Below the pieces are notes generated by a model. It was not told the DNA's origin and searched no databases. It worked only from the letters and a program-made list of their open reading frames with translations. A stretch of DNA of 50,921 nucleotides from Streptomyces sp. JHA26 (GTDB lineage Bacteria > Actinomycetota > Actinomycetes > Streptomycetales > Streptomycetaceae): contig NZ_BDJC01000052.1 in NCBI RefSeq assembly GCF_002005565.1, forward strand, positions 1-50,921. Reading direction: 5' to 3'. Positions 7,836-16,693 of the stretch are shown here, piece by piece. Positions within the stretch are counted from its first letter, which is position 1. Each line of letters begins with the position of its first letter. The translations under genes and the position numbers were made by a program.

Positions 7836-8957
7836 ATGTCGGCACCGAATAAGTCGTACGACCCTGTCGAGGTCGAGGCGTTGAAACCGGAAGAGATCGA
7901 GCGCATGCGGGACGAGGCGCTCGCCGCCTTCGCCGCCGCGGACTCCCTCGACGCGCTCCAGGAGGCCAAGGTCGCCCACACCGGCGGCACCTCCCCGCTG
8001 TCGCTGGCCAACCGCGAGATCGGCGCCCTGCCCCCGCACGCCAAGGCCGAGGCCGGCAAGCGCGTCGGCATGGCCCGCGGCGCCGTGAACAAGGCGCTGG
8101 CCGCCCGCCAGGCCGAGCTGGAGGCCGAGCGCGACGCGCGCGTGCTGGTCGAGGAGGCCGTGGACGTCACGCTGCCCCACGACCGCGTCCCGGCCGGCGC
8201 CCGCCACCCCCTCACCACGCTCTCCGAGCGCATCGAGGACATCTTCGTGGCCATGGGCTACGAGGTCGCCGAGGGCCCCGAGGTCGAGGCCGAGTGGTTC
8301 AACTTCGACGCCCTGAACATCGGCCCGGACCACCCGGCCCGCGGCGAGGCCGACACGTTCTTCGTGGAAGGCCCCGAGGGCGGCACCGAGTCCGGCGTCG
8401 TGCTGCGCACCCACACCTCGCCCGTGCAGATCCGCTCCGCGCTCACCCGTGAGCTGCCGGTCTACGTGATCTGCCCCGGCCGCGTGTACCGCACCGACGA
8501 GCTGGACGCCACGCACACCCCCGTCTTCCACCAGGTCGAGCTGCTCGCCGTCGACGAGGGCCTGACCATGGCGGACCTCAAGGGCACCCTGGACCACATG
8601 GTCCAGTCGCTGTTCGGCGCGGAGATGAAGACCCGGCTGCGGCCGAACTTCTTCCCCTTCACCGAGCCGAGCGCCGAGATGGACATGCTCTGCTACGTCT
8701 GCAAGGGCGCGTCCGTCGGCAACCCCGACCGGCCCTGCCGCACCTGCTCCAGCGAGGGCTGGATCGAGCTCGGCGGCTGCGGCATGGTCAACCCGCGGGT
8801 GCTCACCGCCTGCGGCGTCGACCCGGAGAAGTACAGCGGCTTCGCCTTCGGGTTCGGCATCGAGCGGATGCTGATGTTCCGCCACAACGTCGAGGACATG
8901 CGAGACATGGTCGAGGGTGACGTCCGGTTCACCCGGCCGTTCGGGATGGAGATCTGA
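7836..8957 (+). CDS. pheS: Phenylalanine--tRNA ligase alpha subunit
   Basis: A 373-residue class II synthetase subunit that forms phenylalanyl-tRNA as an alpha2-beta2 enzyme with PheT. The N-terminal coiled coil that binds tRNA (about 10-110) is followed by the catalytic core: HPLTTLSERIEDIFVAMGY, VLRTHTSPVQIRSA, the motif 2 region CPGRVYRTDELDATHTPVFHQ, and motif 3 GFAFGFGIERMLMFRH. A CxxC-type cluster (MLCYVCKGASV, RPCRTC) occurs in the core, as in other actinobacterial PheS proteins. ATG start with GGGAAGAG upstream. A TAGACT box at 7720-7725 is a possible -10 for the operon. The stop overlaps the pheT start. Confidence 0.97.
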   Translation: MSAPNKSYDPVEVEALKPEEIERMRDEALAAFAAADSLDALQEAKVAHTGGTSPLSLANREIGALPPHAKAEAGKRVGMARGAVNKALAARQAELEAERDARVLVEEAVDVTLPHDRVPAGARHPLTTLSERIEDIFVAMGYEVAEGPEVEAEWFNFDALNIGPDHPARGEADTFFVEGPEGGTESGVVLRTHTSPVQIRSALTRELPVYVICPGRVYRTDELDATHTPVFHQVELLAVDEGLTMADLKGTLDHMVQSLFGAEMKTRLRPNFFPFTEPSAEMDMLCYVCKGASVGNPDRPCRTCSSEGWIELGGCGMVNPRVLTACGVDPEKYSGFAFGFGIERMLMFRHNVEDMRDMVEGDVRFTRPFGMEI

Positions 8958-11479
8958 TGCGGATCCCGCTTTCTTGGCTGCGGGAGTACGTCGACCTGCC
9001 GGCGACGGAGACCGGCCGGGACGTACAGGCCAAGCTCATTTCGGCCGGACTCGAGGTCGAGACCGTCGAGCACCTCGGCGCCGACCTCAAGGGCCCCCTC
9101 GTCGTCGGCCAGGTGCTGACCATCGAGGAGCTGGAGGGCTTCAAGAAGCCGATCCGCTTCTGCACCGTCGACGTCGGGCAGGCCAACGGCACCGGCGAGC
9201 CCCAGGAGATCGTCTGCGGCGCCCGCAACTTCGCCGTCGGCGACAAGGTCGTCGTGGTCCTCCCCGGCGCCACCCTGCCCGGCGGCTTCTCGATCAGCGC
9301 CCGCAAGACCTACGGCAAGACGTCCCACGGCATGATCTGCTCCAGCGACGAGCTGGGCATGGGCGACGACGGCACGCACGGCATCATCGTGCTGCCGCCC
9401 GAGACCGAGGTCGGCAAGGACGCCATCGAGCTGCTGGAACTGGTCGACGAGGTCCTGGACATCGCCGTCACCGCCAACCGCGGCGACTGCCTGTCCATCC
9501 GCGGCGTCGCCCGCGAGACCGCCATCGCCTACGGCCTGCCGCTGCGCGACCCGGCCCTGCTCGACGTGCCCGGGCCGAACGCCTACGGCTACCCCGTGAA
9601 GATCGCCGACCCCACGGGCTGCGACCGCTTCACCGTCCGCACGGTCACCGGCCTCAGCCCCGAGGCGCGCTCGCCGATCTGGCTCCAGCGCCGGCTGCAG
9701 AAGGTCGGCATGCGCCCGATCTCGCTCGCCGTCGACGTCACCAACTACGTGATGATGGAGCTCGGCCAGCCCCTGCACGCCTACGACCGGAACCTGATCC
9801 AGGGCACCATCGGCGTGCGCCGGGCCGAGGAGGGCGAGAAGATCGTCACCCTCGACGGCGTCGAGCGGAAGCTGCACGCCGAGGACCTGGTCATCACCGA
9901 CGACCGCGGCCCGATCGGCCTCGCGGGCGTCATGGGCGGCGCCGACACGGAGATCGCCGACCACGGTGCCGCCGAGAACGGGGGCACCGCGACGAGTGAC
10001 GTGGTCATCGAGGCCGCCCACTTCCACCAGGTCGCCATCGCGCGCACCGCCCGCCGCCACAAGCTGTCCTCCGAGGCGTCCCGCCGCTTCGAGCGCGGCG
10101 TCGACCCGCAGGCCGCGGCCGCCGCCGCCCAGCGCACCGTCGACCTCCTCGTGCTCCTCGCGGGCGGCACCGCCGAGGCCGGCGTCACCGAGATCAGCGC
10201 GCCCTCCGCGCCGCACACCATCGCCATGCCCGCCGACCACCCGGACAAGGTGGCGGGCGTGACGTACGGCCGGGAGACCGTCGTACGCCGCCTCCAGGAG
10301 GTCGGCTGCGACGTGTACGGGCAGGACGAGCTGATCGTCACCGTCCCGTCCTGGCGACCCGACCTCACCGACCCGAACGACCTGGCCGAAGAGGTCATCC
10401 GCCTGGAGGGCTACGAGAACCTGCCCTCCACGCTGCCCCGCCCCCCGGCGGGCCGTGGCCTGACCGCCCGGCAGCGGCTGCACCGCCGCGCCGGCCGGGC
10501 GCTGGCCGGCGCCGGCTACGTCGAGGCGCTGAACTACCCGTTCGTCAGCGAGCAGGTCTTCGACCAGCTCGGCCTGGACGCCGACGACCCGGCCCGCCGC
10601 GTGGTCAGGCTGGTCAACCCGCTCAGCGACGAGGAGCCCGCGCTGCGGACCTCGCTGCTGCCGGGCCTGCTCGGCGCGCTGCGCCGCAACGACGGCCGCG
10701 GCAGCCACGACCTCGCCCTCTTCGAGACGGGCCTGGTCTTCCACCCGCGTGACGAGCAGCGCGTCGCCGCCGACCTGCCCGTCGACCGGCGCCCGAGCGA
10801 GGAGGACCTCGCCGCGCTGGACGCCGCGCTGCCCGACCAGCCCCGGCACGTCGCCGTCGTCCTCGCGGGCGCCCGCGAGCAGGCCGGCTGGTGGGGCAAG
10901 GGCCGCCCGGCCGACTGGGCCGACGCGGTCGAGGCGGCGCGCGTCGTCGCCCGCGAGGCCGGTGCCGAACTGGGCATCCGCAAGGGCCAGTACGGCCCCT
11001 GGCACCCGGGCCGCTGCGCCGAGCTGTTCGTCACCGTGGACGGCGAGGAGCGGGTCATCGGCCACGCCGGCGAGCTGCACCCGCGGGTCGTGAAGACCCT
11101 GGGCCTGCCCGCGCGCACCTGCGCGACGGAGCTGGACCTCGACGCCCTGGAGCGGGCCGGCGACGGCATCCCGCAGGCGCCGGGCATCTCCACGTTCCCG
11201 GTCGCCACGCAGGACGTCGCCCTGGTCGTCGACGCGTTCGTCCCGGCGGCGGACGTCGAGGCGGCGCTGCGCGAGGGTGCGGGCGAACTGCTGGAGTCCA
11301 TCCGGCTGTTCGACGTCTACGACAACGCGGAGCAGCTCGGCGAGGGCCGCAAGTCCCTCGCGTACGCGCTGCGCTTCCGCGCGGGGGACCGGACGCTGAC
11401 GGTCGACGAGGCGTCGGCCGCCCGCGACGCGGCGGTCGCCCTCGCGGGCGAGCGGGTCGGAGCGGTGCTGCGCAGCTAG
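8957..11479 (+). CDS. pheT: Phenylalanine--tRNA ligase beta subunit
   Basis: An 840-residue partner of PheS. Domains in order: N-terminal segment MRIPLSWLREYVDLP; OB-fold tRNA-binding domain (about 40-155); B3/B4 editing domain that hydrolyses mischarged Tyr-tRNA (about 210-400, SSEASRRFERGVDPQ); B5 domain (about 420-490); catalytic-like core; and C-terminal FDX-ACB anticodon-binding domain (about 745-840, STFPVATQDVALVVD to FRAGDRTLTVDEA). The start overlaps the pheS stop (TGATG), so the two subunits are translationally coupled. Length is normal. Confidence 0.97.
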   Translation: MRIPLSWLREYVDLPATETGRDVQAKLISAGLEVETVEHLGADLKGPLVVGQVLTIEELEGFKKPIRFCTVDVGQANGTGEPQEIVCGARNFAVGDKVVVVLPGATLPGGFSISARKTYGKTSHGMICSSDELGMGDDGTHGIIVLPPETEVGKDAIELLELVDEVLDIAVTANRGDCLSIRGVARETAIAYGLPLRDPALLDVPGPNAYGYPVKIADPTGCDRFTVRTVTGLSPEARSPIWLQRRLQKVGMRPISLAVDVTNYVMMELGQPLHAYDRNLIQGTIGVRRAEEGEKIVTLDGVERKLHAEDLVITDDRGPIGLAGVMGGADTEIADHGAAENGGTATSDVVIEAAHFHQVAIARTARRHKLSSEASRRFERGVDPQAAAAAAQRTVDLLVLLAGGTAEAGVTEISAPSAPHTIAMPADHPDKVAGVTYGRETVVRRLQEVGCDVYGQDELIVTVPSWRPDLTDPNDLAEEVIRLEGYENLPSTLPRPPAGRGLTARQRLHRRAGRALAGAGYVEALNYPFVSEQVFDQLGLDADDPARRVVRLVNPLSDEEPALRTSLLPGLLGALRRNDGRGSHDLALFETGLVFHPRDEQRVAADLPVDRRPSEEDLAALDAALPDQPRHVAVVLAGAREQAGWWGKGRPADWADAVEAARVVAREAGAELGIRKGQYGPWHPGRCAELFVTVDGEERVIGHAGELHPRVVKTLGLPARTCATELDLDALERAGDGIPQAPGISTFPVATQDVALVVDAFVPAADVEAALREGAGELLESIRLFDVYDNAEQLGEGRKSLAYALRFRAGDRTLTVDEASAARDAAVALAGERVGAVLRS

Positions 11480-11483
11480 CGGT

Positions 11484-11499
11484 GCGCCCGAGGGGGCGC
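11484..11499 (+). terminator. Candidate pheST terminator hairpin
   Basis: GCGCCC (11484-11489) and GGGCGC (11494-11499) form a short GC stem with a 4-nt loop just after the pheT stop. There is no T tract. Confidence 0.5.
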
Positions 11500-11540
11500 G
11501 GGGTTCCGCCGGTCGGCGGCCGAGGGTGGCCGGTGGCTGA

Positions 11541-11612
11541 GCACGCGGTTCCCCGCGCCCCTTGTCGGCTTCGGGGGTGACGTCCCTTCAGGGACGCGGG
11601 GAACCGCGCGGG
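11541..11612. repeat. Dispersed intergenic repeat, inverted pair
   Basis: One copy of the repeat (11541-11562, core GCGGTTCCCCGCGCCCCT) is followed by an inverted copy (about 11580-11612, GACGCGGGGAACCGCGCG). Together they can form a long stem. They lie in the 410-bp gap 11480-11889, which otherwise holds the pheST terminator, the promoter of the next regulator, and no gene that I can support. Confidence 0.65.
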
Positions 11613-11827
11613 CGACCACGACGCACCGCGATCCCCCCGCGCAACCGGCCGAGCCGTCCGCCCCGCCACGGAGTGTCGGGCAGGCGGCCGGGCGGACGGC
11701 GTGGAACGGGCCGCCGCACTGTACGAGGGGGAGCCGGCGGCCCGGCCGGCCTCTTTCGAGGCAGTTCAGTCAACCGGTCCGGAATTCTCCGCGACAGCGC
11801 GCGCACGGCGCGGATTCGCGTACTCCG

Positions 11828-11861
11828 TTCACACCCCGTGTGAAGACCGGCACACTACGCT
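11828..11861 (+). promoter_or_regulatory. Palindromic operator candidate and -10 box
   Basis: TTCACACcccGTGTGAA (11828-11844) is a perfect palindrome with 7-bp arms. It lies just upstream of a TACGCT -10 box (11856-11861), so a bound protein would cover the -35 region. The regulator gene starts 28 bp further on, which makes autoregulation possible. Confidence 0.5.
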
Positions 11862-11889
11862 GTCGGCACCGAACCACCCGGGGGGCACC

Positions 11890-13230
11890 ATGCAGCCCAA
11901 CACTCTGCTCGACGCGATCCTGGACGAGGCGGGGATCTCGCACGCGGGACTGGCCGCCCACGTCAACCGGGCGGGACGGGCGCGCGGGCTCTCGCTGCGG
12001 TACGAACACACCGCGGTCGCCCGGTGGCTGAAGGGGCAGCGGCCGCGCGGCCAGGTGCCCGACCTGATCTGCGAGGTCCTCGCCGCCCGGCTGCACCGGC
12101 CCGTCACCCTCGACGACATCGGCCTCGGCGTGCCCGGCGGACCGGCCGCCCCGCACGCCGGGTCGCTGTCCGGGTTCGTGGAGCGGGCGACCGCCCTGTG
12201 GCGCTCCGACCAGCAGCGGCGCCCGCACCTCCTGGACGCGCCCGCGCTCACCGGCACGCCCGCCGTGATGCCGGTGTGGGAGTGGGAGAACCCGCCCGAG
12301 GACGTGGACGTCTCCCGCGGCGGCCGGCACCGGGTCACCGCGGCCGACCTGGAGATGCTGCGCTCGGCCCGCACCCACTACGAGCAGATGTACCGCAAGG
12401 CCGGCGGCATCGCGACGCGCGTCCGGATCGTCGGCTTCCTCAACGCGGAGGCCGCCCCGCTGCTGCGCGGCGGCTACACCGACGCCACCGGCCGCCAGCT
12501 CCACCGCGCCACCGGCGGCCTGGTCGCGGTCGCCGGCATCTGCGCGTACGACTCCGACGCGCACGGCCTCGCCCAGCGCTACTTCCACCAGGCGCTCCGC
12601 CTCGCGAAGGCCAGCGGCGACCGGGGGCTCGGCGCGTACGTCATCGCGCTGCTGGTCAACCAGGCGCTGTTCCTGCGGGAGTACCGCCAGGCCGTCGCCT
12701 TCGCCGAGGCGGCCCTGCGCACCGCGGGCCGGCACCTCACCCCGGCGCTCGCCTCCGACCTGTACGCGATGCAGGCCAAGGCGTACGCGCACCTCGGCGA
12801 CGGCGCGAGCGCCCTGTCCTGCATCCGCCGGGCCGAGCAGGCCGCCGAACGCATCCGGCGCGGACACGAACCCGACGAGACCGGCTATGTCCAGCCCGGC
12901 CTGGTCAACGTCCAGGTGGCCGAGGCACTGCTCAGCCTCGGCGACCTCGCGGCGGCCGGTGAGCACGCCGCCCAGGCCGTCGACAACCCGGCGCACGACC
13001 GGGGCCGCGTGCACCGGCTCGCCATGCTCAGCACCGTCGAACTGCGCCGGGGCGACGCCGACAAGGCGGTCGCCACCGCCGTACAGATGGCCGAACAGGC
13101 CTGTGGAATGGAGTCCCAGCGCCTGCGCGACAGACTTCGCGCGGTGCGCGAGCACCTGGTGCGCAGCGGTTGCGCCGGCACGGCCGAGGCCGCCGAACTC
13201 ATCGACGGGGCACTGCGCGTACCGCTCTAG
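11890..13230 (+). CDS. NsdA-like transcriptional regulator with TPR-type helices
   Basis: A 446-residue protein. The N terminus (NTLLDAILDEAGISHAGLAA; YEHTAVARWLKGQRPRG; DLICEVLAARLHRPVTLDDIGL) looks like an XRE/helix-turn-helix-type segment. The rest is a series of Ala-rich helical repeats (AQRYFHQALRLAKASGDRG; LYAMQAKAYAHLGDGASALS; VAEALLSLGDLAAAGEHAAQ) typical of TPR folds. This layout matches the Streptomyces family that includes NsdA, a negative regulator of development and antibiotic production; this is probably a paralogue, not NsdA itself. The ATG at 11890 agrees with the promoter; the frame upstream of it is not coding-like. A NUDIX gene follows in the same direction. Confidence 0.75.
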   Translation: MQPNTLLDAILDEAGISHAGLAAHVNRAGRARGLSLRYEHTAVARWLKGQRPRGQVPDLICEVLAARLHRPVTLDDIGLGVPGGPAAPHAGSLSGFVERATALWRSDQQRRPHLLDAPALTGTPAVMPVWEWENPPEDVDVSRGGRHRVTAADLEMLRSARTHYEQMYRKAGGIATRVRIVGFLNAEAAPLLRGGYTDATGRQLHRATGGLVAVAGICAYDSDAHGLAQRYFHQALRLAKASGDRGLGAYVIALLVNQALFLREYRQAVAFAEAALRTAGRHLTPALASDLYAMQAKAYAHLGDGASALSCIRRAEQAAERIRRGHEPDETGYVQPGLVNVQVAEALLSLGDLAAAGEHAAQAVDNPAHDRGRVHRLAMLSTVELRRGDADKAVATAVQMAEQACGMESQRLRDRLRAVREHLVRSGCAGTAEAAELIDGALRVPL

Positions 13231-13347
13231 CCCACCCGTTCCGCCAGGCGCCGCGCCCGCCACTGCGCCGTGAGCGGCCGCCGTGCGCCTGCTGCCGGGC
13301 CGCTCCGGCTGCGATATTGCCACCTACTCAGGAAAGGTGGCAGAACC

Positions 13348-13893
13348 GTGCAGTGGACGAAACAGAACGAACAAAACGTGTATGCAAATCGCTGGTTCAG
13401 CGTCAATCTCGCCGACGTCGAACTACCGAACGGCCGGCATCTCGATCACTTCCTCATACGGATGCGTCCCGTTGCCGTCGCCACGATCGTCAACGAGGCG
13501 AACGAGGTCCTCCTGCTGTGGCGGCACCGGTTCATCACCGACAGCTGGGGCTGGGAACTCGCGGCCGGCGTCGTCGAGGACGGCGAGGACGTCGCGGTGG
13601 CGGCGGCCAGGGAACTGGAGGAGGAGACCGGCTGGCGGCCGGGACCGCTGCGCCACCTCATGAGCGTGGAGCCGTCCAACGGGCTCACCGACGCCCGGCA
13701 CCACGTCTACTGGGCCGACGAGGGCGAGTACGGCGGACACCCCGTGGACGACTACGAGTCGGACCGCCGGGAATGGGTGCCCCTCAAGCTCGTCCCCGAC
13801 CTGGTCGCCCGCGGAGAGGTCCCGGCCGCCAACATGGCGGCCGCGTTACTCCTGCTGCACCACCTGCGGCTCGGACAGGACGCCATGCCGTGA
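13348..13893 (+). CDS. NUDIX hydrolase
   Basis: A 181-residue pyrophosphohydrolase. The NUDIX box is complete from Gly in GVVEDGE to the REL-EE-TGW segment, with the metal-binding glutamates in RELEEETGW. The rest resembles ADP-ribose pyrophosphatase-like enzymes (VYANRWFSVNLADVELPNG; EVLLLWRHRFITDSWGWELAAG), although the substrate is not certain. The GTG at 13348 follows GGAAAGG (13331-13337). The first 25 codons are unusually A/T-rich for this genome, which may aid initiation. It sits 117 bp after the regulator and could be its target or be co-transcribed. Confidence 0.88.
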   Translation: MQWTKQNEQNVYANRWFSVNLADVELPNGRHLDHFLIRMRPVAVATIVNEANEVLLLWRHRFITDSWGWELAAGVVEDGEDVAVAAARELEEETGWRPGPLRHLMSVEPSNGLTDARHHVYWADEGEYGGHPVDDYESDRREWVPLKLVPDLVARGEVPAANMAAALLLLHHLRLGQDAMP

Positions 13894-13935
13894 TCCCCGA
13901 CGCGGACGTGTGAGGAAACCGCCCGGCGATCACTG

Positions 13936-14258
13936 TTCCGTCGTCGCGTCATCCGGGCTAGAGTGTGCTGCCCGCTCGAACAGGGGTCCCGGCCCAGCGC
14001 CGCGCGCGGTGAAGACCCCATGCCCCAGGCGGTGTCGGCCACCCCCGGCCGACGGCCCGGGACCGGGTGAGAGTATGCAGGGGAGCAGCCCGGCCCGTGA
14101 GCGATCGGCGACTCCCCTCATGAGGTGTGCCGTGACGCCGTCACCGACGCCACCAGGGGCGACCAGTCCGAAGGCGTCCCCGTCTCGTGGTCCCGCACGG
14201 TCCGGTAGCCGACACCCGCGGTCGAGGTAGTCGACCGCGGCACCGCGGGTTGTTATTT
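13936..14258 (+). other. Gene-free stretch with promoter-like signal and competing hairpins
   Basis: The 394-bp gap 13894-14287 has no gene. TTCCGT (13936-13941) and TAGAGT (13959-13964) are 17 bp apart and could start an RNA near 13971. At the far end CCGCGGTCGA (14216-14225) and TCGACCGCGG (14231-14240) form a perfect 10-bp stem. ACCCGCGG (14214-14221) and CCGCGGGT (14243-14250) form a competing 8-bp stem followed by TGTTATTTT. This could be a small RNA ending in a terminator, or a leader with attenuator for the acyltransferase. I recognise no known riboswitch in it. Confidence 0.4.
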
Positions 14259-14287
14259 TGCCGTGCGACACCGTCCTGGAGAACTGA

Positions 14288-15553
14288 GTGCGAATAAGGA
14301 AATCCGCCGAGCAGAAGGCGGCCGGTGCTCGCCGGGCCCCTCGTGACCCCCAGGGGCGCGGCGGTCGGATCTTCGTCCTGGACGGGCTGAGGCTCTGCGC
14401 GGCGCTGATGGTCGTCCTCTACCACTACGTCGCCTTCGGCGTGGGCTGGGAGGGCTCACAGGCCCGGCTCTTCCCGGTGATCTTCCGGCCGTCCGCCTAC
14501 GGATGGCTCGGCGTCGAACTGTTCTTCATGATCAGTGGCTTCGTCATCTGCATGAGCTCGTGGGGACGGAGCATCTCCCACTTCTTCACCTCACGGGTGA
14601 TCCGGCTCTTCCCCGCCTACTGGCTCGGGATCATCGTGACCACCGCCGTGGTCTTCCTCATGCCCGGCGGCATCGCGCCGCTGCCGTGGCGCGACGTGCT
14701 GGTCAACATGACCATGCTGCAGCGGCCCATGGGCATCAAGGACGTGGAGGGGGTCTACTGGACCCTCTGGGCGGAACTGCGTTTCTACCTGCTCTTCGCC
14801 CTCGTGGTGTGGCGCGGCGTCACCTACCGGCGCGTGGTCGTCTTCTGCTGCGTCTGGGCGACCGCCGCCGTGGTGGCGACCCGGAGCGAGGCCAGCCCGT
14901 TCAGCGACCTGATGATGGCGCAGGACTGCTGGTACTTCATCGCGGGCCTGGCCTTCTACCTGATGTACCGCTTCGGGCAGAACCTGCTGCTGTGGGGCAT
15001 GGTCGCCTTCTGCTTCGCCATGGGCAACTACACCGCGATGCCGACGTGGCGCAGGACCCTCGAGCACGTCGGGCACAACATCCCCAGCTGGGGCGTGCCG
15101 ATCGTGCTCACGGTGTTCTTCGTGCTGATGGCGGGCGTGGCCCTGAACTGGTTCCGCCGGATCACCTGGCGCTGGCTGCCCACCGCCGGCGCGCTCACCT
15201 ACCCGCTGTACCTCCTCCACGAGTCCATCGGCTGGGAAGTGTTCCGCCGCTTCCAGTACGACGTCGACCACTGGGTCCTGCTCGGTGCGACGACGGCGGC
15301 CATGCTCCTGCTCTCGTACCTGGTGCACAAGTGGGTGGAGAAGCCGGTCTCCAAGCGGCTCAAGGTCGCCCTGGTCGCCGCCTTCGCCCAGATCCGGGCG
15401 GAGGGGGAGGAGAAACCCCGGCAGACGTCCGCCCAGGGCGGTCCGGTGCCGCCGGAGCCCGGCCCCGCGGACCCCGGACCGTTCGTCCCGGCCGCCGATG
15501 TCACCGGGCTCCAGGTCACGGCGGCCCACTACGGCCCGGCCGACCGCCGGTGA
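14288..15553 (+). CDS. Membrane acyltransferase, AT3/OafA family
   Basis: A 421-residue multi-pass membrane protein of the acyltransferase 3 family, which transfers acyl groups to sugars of cell-surface glycans, lipids or antibiotics. It starts with the family signature (FVLDGLRLCAALMVVLYHYVAF, with the key His in YHY), then GVELFFMISGFVICMS, the basic segment SRVIRLFPAYW, and eight or more further hydrophobic helices. The last helix ends at WVEKPVSKRLK. A cytoplasmic Pro-rich tail of about 60 residues follows. GTG start with CTGGAG (14276-14281) upstream. It appears to be a single-gene unit, with hairpins before it and a strong terminator after it. Confidence 0.87.
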   Translation: MRIRKSAEQKAAGARRAPRDPQGRGGRIFVLDGLRLCAALMVVLYHYVAFGVGWEGSQARLFPVIFRPSAYGWLGVELFFMISGFVICMSSWGRSISHFFTSRVIRLFPAYWLGIIVTTAVVFLMPGGIAPLPWRDVLVNMTMLQRPMGIKDVEGVYWTLWAELRFYLLFALVVWRGVTYRRVVVFCCVWATAAVVATRSEASPFSDLMMAQDCWYFIAGLAFYLMYRFGQNLLLWGMVAFCFAMGNYTAMPTWRRTLEHVGHNIPSWGVPIVLTVFFVLMAGVALNWFRRITWRWLPTAGALTYPLYLLHESIGWEVFRRFQYDVDHWVLLGATTAAMLLLSYLVHKWVEKPVSKRLKVALVAAFAQIRAEGEEKPRQTSAQGGPVPPEPGPADPGPFVPAADVTGLQVTAAHYGPADRR

Positions 15554-15588
15554 CCTGAGACACGGACGCCCGGGGCGAAGCACCGCCC

Positions 15589-15639
15589 CGTACGACGAAG
15601 TGGCCCCGCCCTGAGAGGGCGGGGCCACTTCGTCGTACG
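15589..15639. terminator. Bidirectional terminator with a perfect 24-bp stem
   Basis: Positions 15589-15612 and 15616-15639 are exact inverse complements around a GAG loop. The inner part is GC-rich (GTGGCCCCGCCCT) and the outer part is mixed (GTACGACGAA). It lies between the convergent acyltransferase and dehydrogenase genes and can serve both. Confidence 0.85.
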
Positions 15640-15646
15640 CGCGGCG

Positions 15647-16519
15647 TCAGCCGTAGGTGTAGAACCCCGAGCCGGTCTTGCGGCCGAGCCGGCCCGCGTC
15701 GACCATGCGCTGGAGCAGCGGGGGAGCGGCGTACAGCGGCTCCTTGTACTCCTCGTACATCGAGTGGGCGACCGAGGCGACGGTGTCCAGGCCGATCAGG
15801 TCCGACAGCTTCAGCGGACCCATCGGGTGGGCGCAGCCCATCTCCATGCCGTTGTCGATGTCCTCGCGGCTGGCGATGCCCGACTCGAACATCCGGATCG
15901 CGGACAGCAGGTACGGGATCAGCAGCGCGTTGACCACGAAGCCGGAACGGTCCTGGGCGCGGATGGAGTGCTTGCCCAGCACCTTCTCCGTGAAGAGCTG
16001 CGCCCGGCTGAGCGTGCCCTCGGAGGTGGTGAGGGCCGGGATCAGCTCCACGAGCTGCTGCACCGGGGCCGGGTTGAAGAAGTGGATGCCGACGACGTGG
16101 TCCGGCCGCGAGGTGGCGACCGCCAGCTTCACCAGCGGGATCGAGGAGGTGTTGGAGGCCAGGATCGCGTCCGGCCGGGTCACGACCTGGTCGAGCACCT
16201 GGAAGATCTCGGTCTTGACCTGCTCGTTCTCGACGACGGCCTCGATGACCAGGTCACGGTCGGCGAACTCGCCCAGGTCGGTGGTGAAGCTCAGGCGCGC
16301 CTGGGTCGTCTCGAGCTCCTCCTCGGTGATCTTGCCACGCTCGGCGGCCTTGGCGAGGGAGTTGAACAGCCGGGTCCGGCCGATCTCCAGGGCCTCGCCG
16401 GTGGTCTCGGCGACCTTCACTTCCAGGCCGGAGCGGGCGCACACCTCGGCGATGCCCGCCCCCATCTGACCGCAGCCCACCACGCCGACGCGTGCGATAT
16501 CTCCCGAGATGCCGGTCAC
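15647..16519 (-). CDS. 3-hydroxyacyl-CoA (3-hydroxybutyryl-CoA) dehydrogenase
   Basis: A 290-residue NAD(P)-dependent enzyme that interconverts 3-hydroxyacyl-CoA and 3-oxoacyl-CoA. The Rossmann motif is VGVVGCGQMGAGIAEV near the N terminus. The catalytic segments follow: SNTSSIPLVKLA, the His/Glu dyad region GIHFFNPAPVQQLVELI, RSGFVVNALLIPYLLSAI, and GCAHPMGPLKLSDLIGLD. Length and motifs are those of single-domain Hbd/FadB2 enzymes rather than a fused hydratase. The GTG at 16519 follows AAAGGGACG; the much longer open frame upstream runs antisense to the next gene. Divergent from the GHL10 gene. Confidence 0.93.
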   Translation of the reverse strand: MTGISGDIARVGVVGCGQMGAGIAEVCARSGLEVKVAETTGEALEIGRTRLFNSLAKAAERGKITEEELETTQARLSFTTDLGEFADRDLVIEAVVENEQVKTEIFQVLDQVVTRPDAILASNTSSIPLVKLAVATSRPDHVVGIHFFNPAPVQQLVELIPALTTSEGTLSRAQLFTEKVLGKHSIRAQDRSGFVVNALLIPYLLSAIRMFESGIASREDIDNGMEMGCAHPMGPLKLSDLIGLDTVASVAHSMYEEYKEPLYAAPPLLQRMVDAGRLGRKTGSGFYTYG

Positions 16520-16693
16520 ATCGTCCCTTTCGCTGACTCCACGGCTGAGGCAGGCCCACCGGGGTCCCCGGTGCCTGCTCCGATCGTGCACGTTACCCCC
16601 GAAGTGCCGCGGATCCCTCGCCCGGGTCGTGCATGCTGGGGTCCCGTACACGATCCGTGACGGGGTGGATCCGCAGCGTTCCGGAGGTCTTCC

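Noticed and set aside
8693..11080. Minus-strand ORF of 795 codons opposite pheT
   Set aside because: Shadow of pheT with no recognisable motif.
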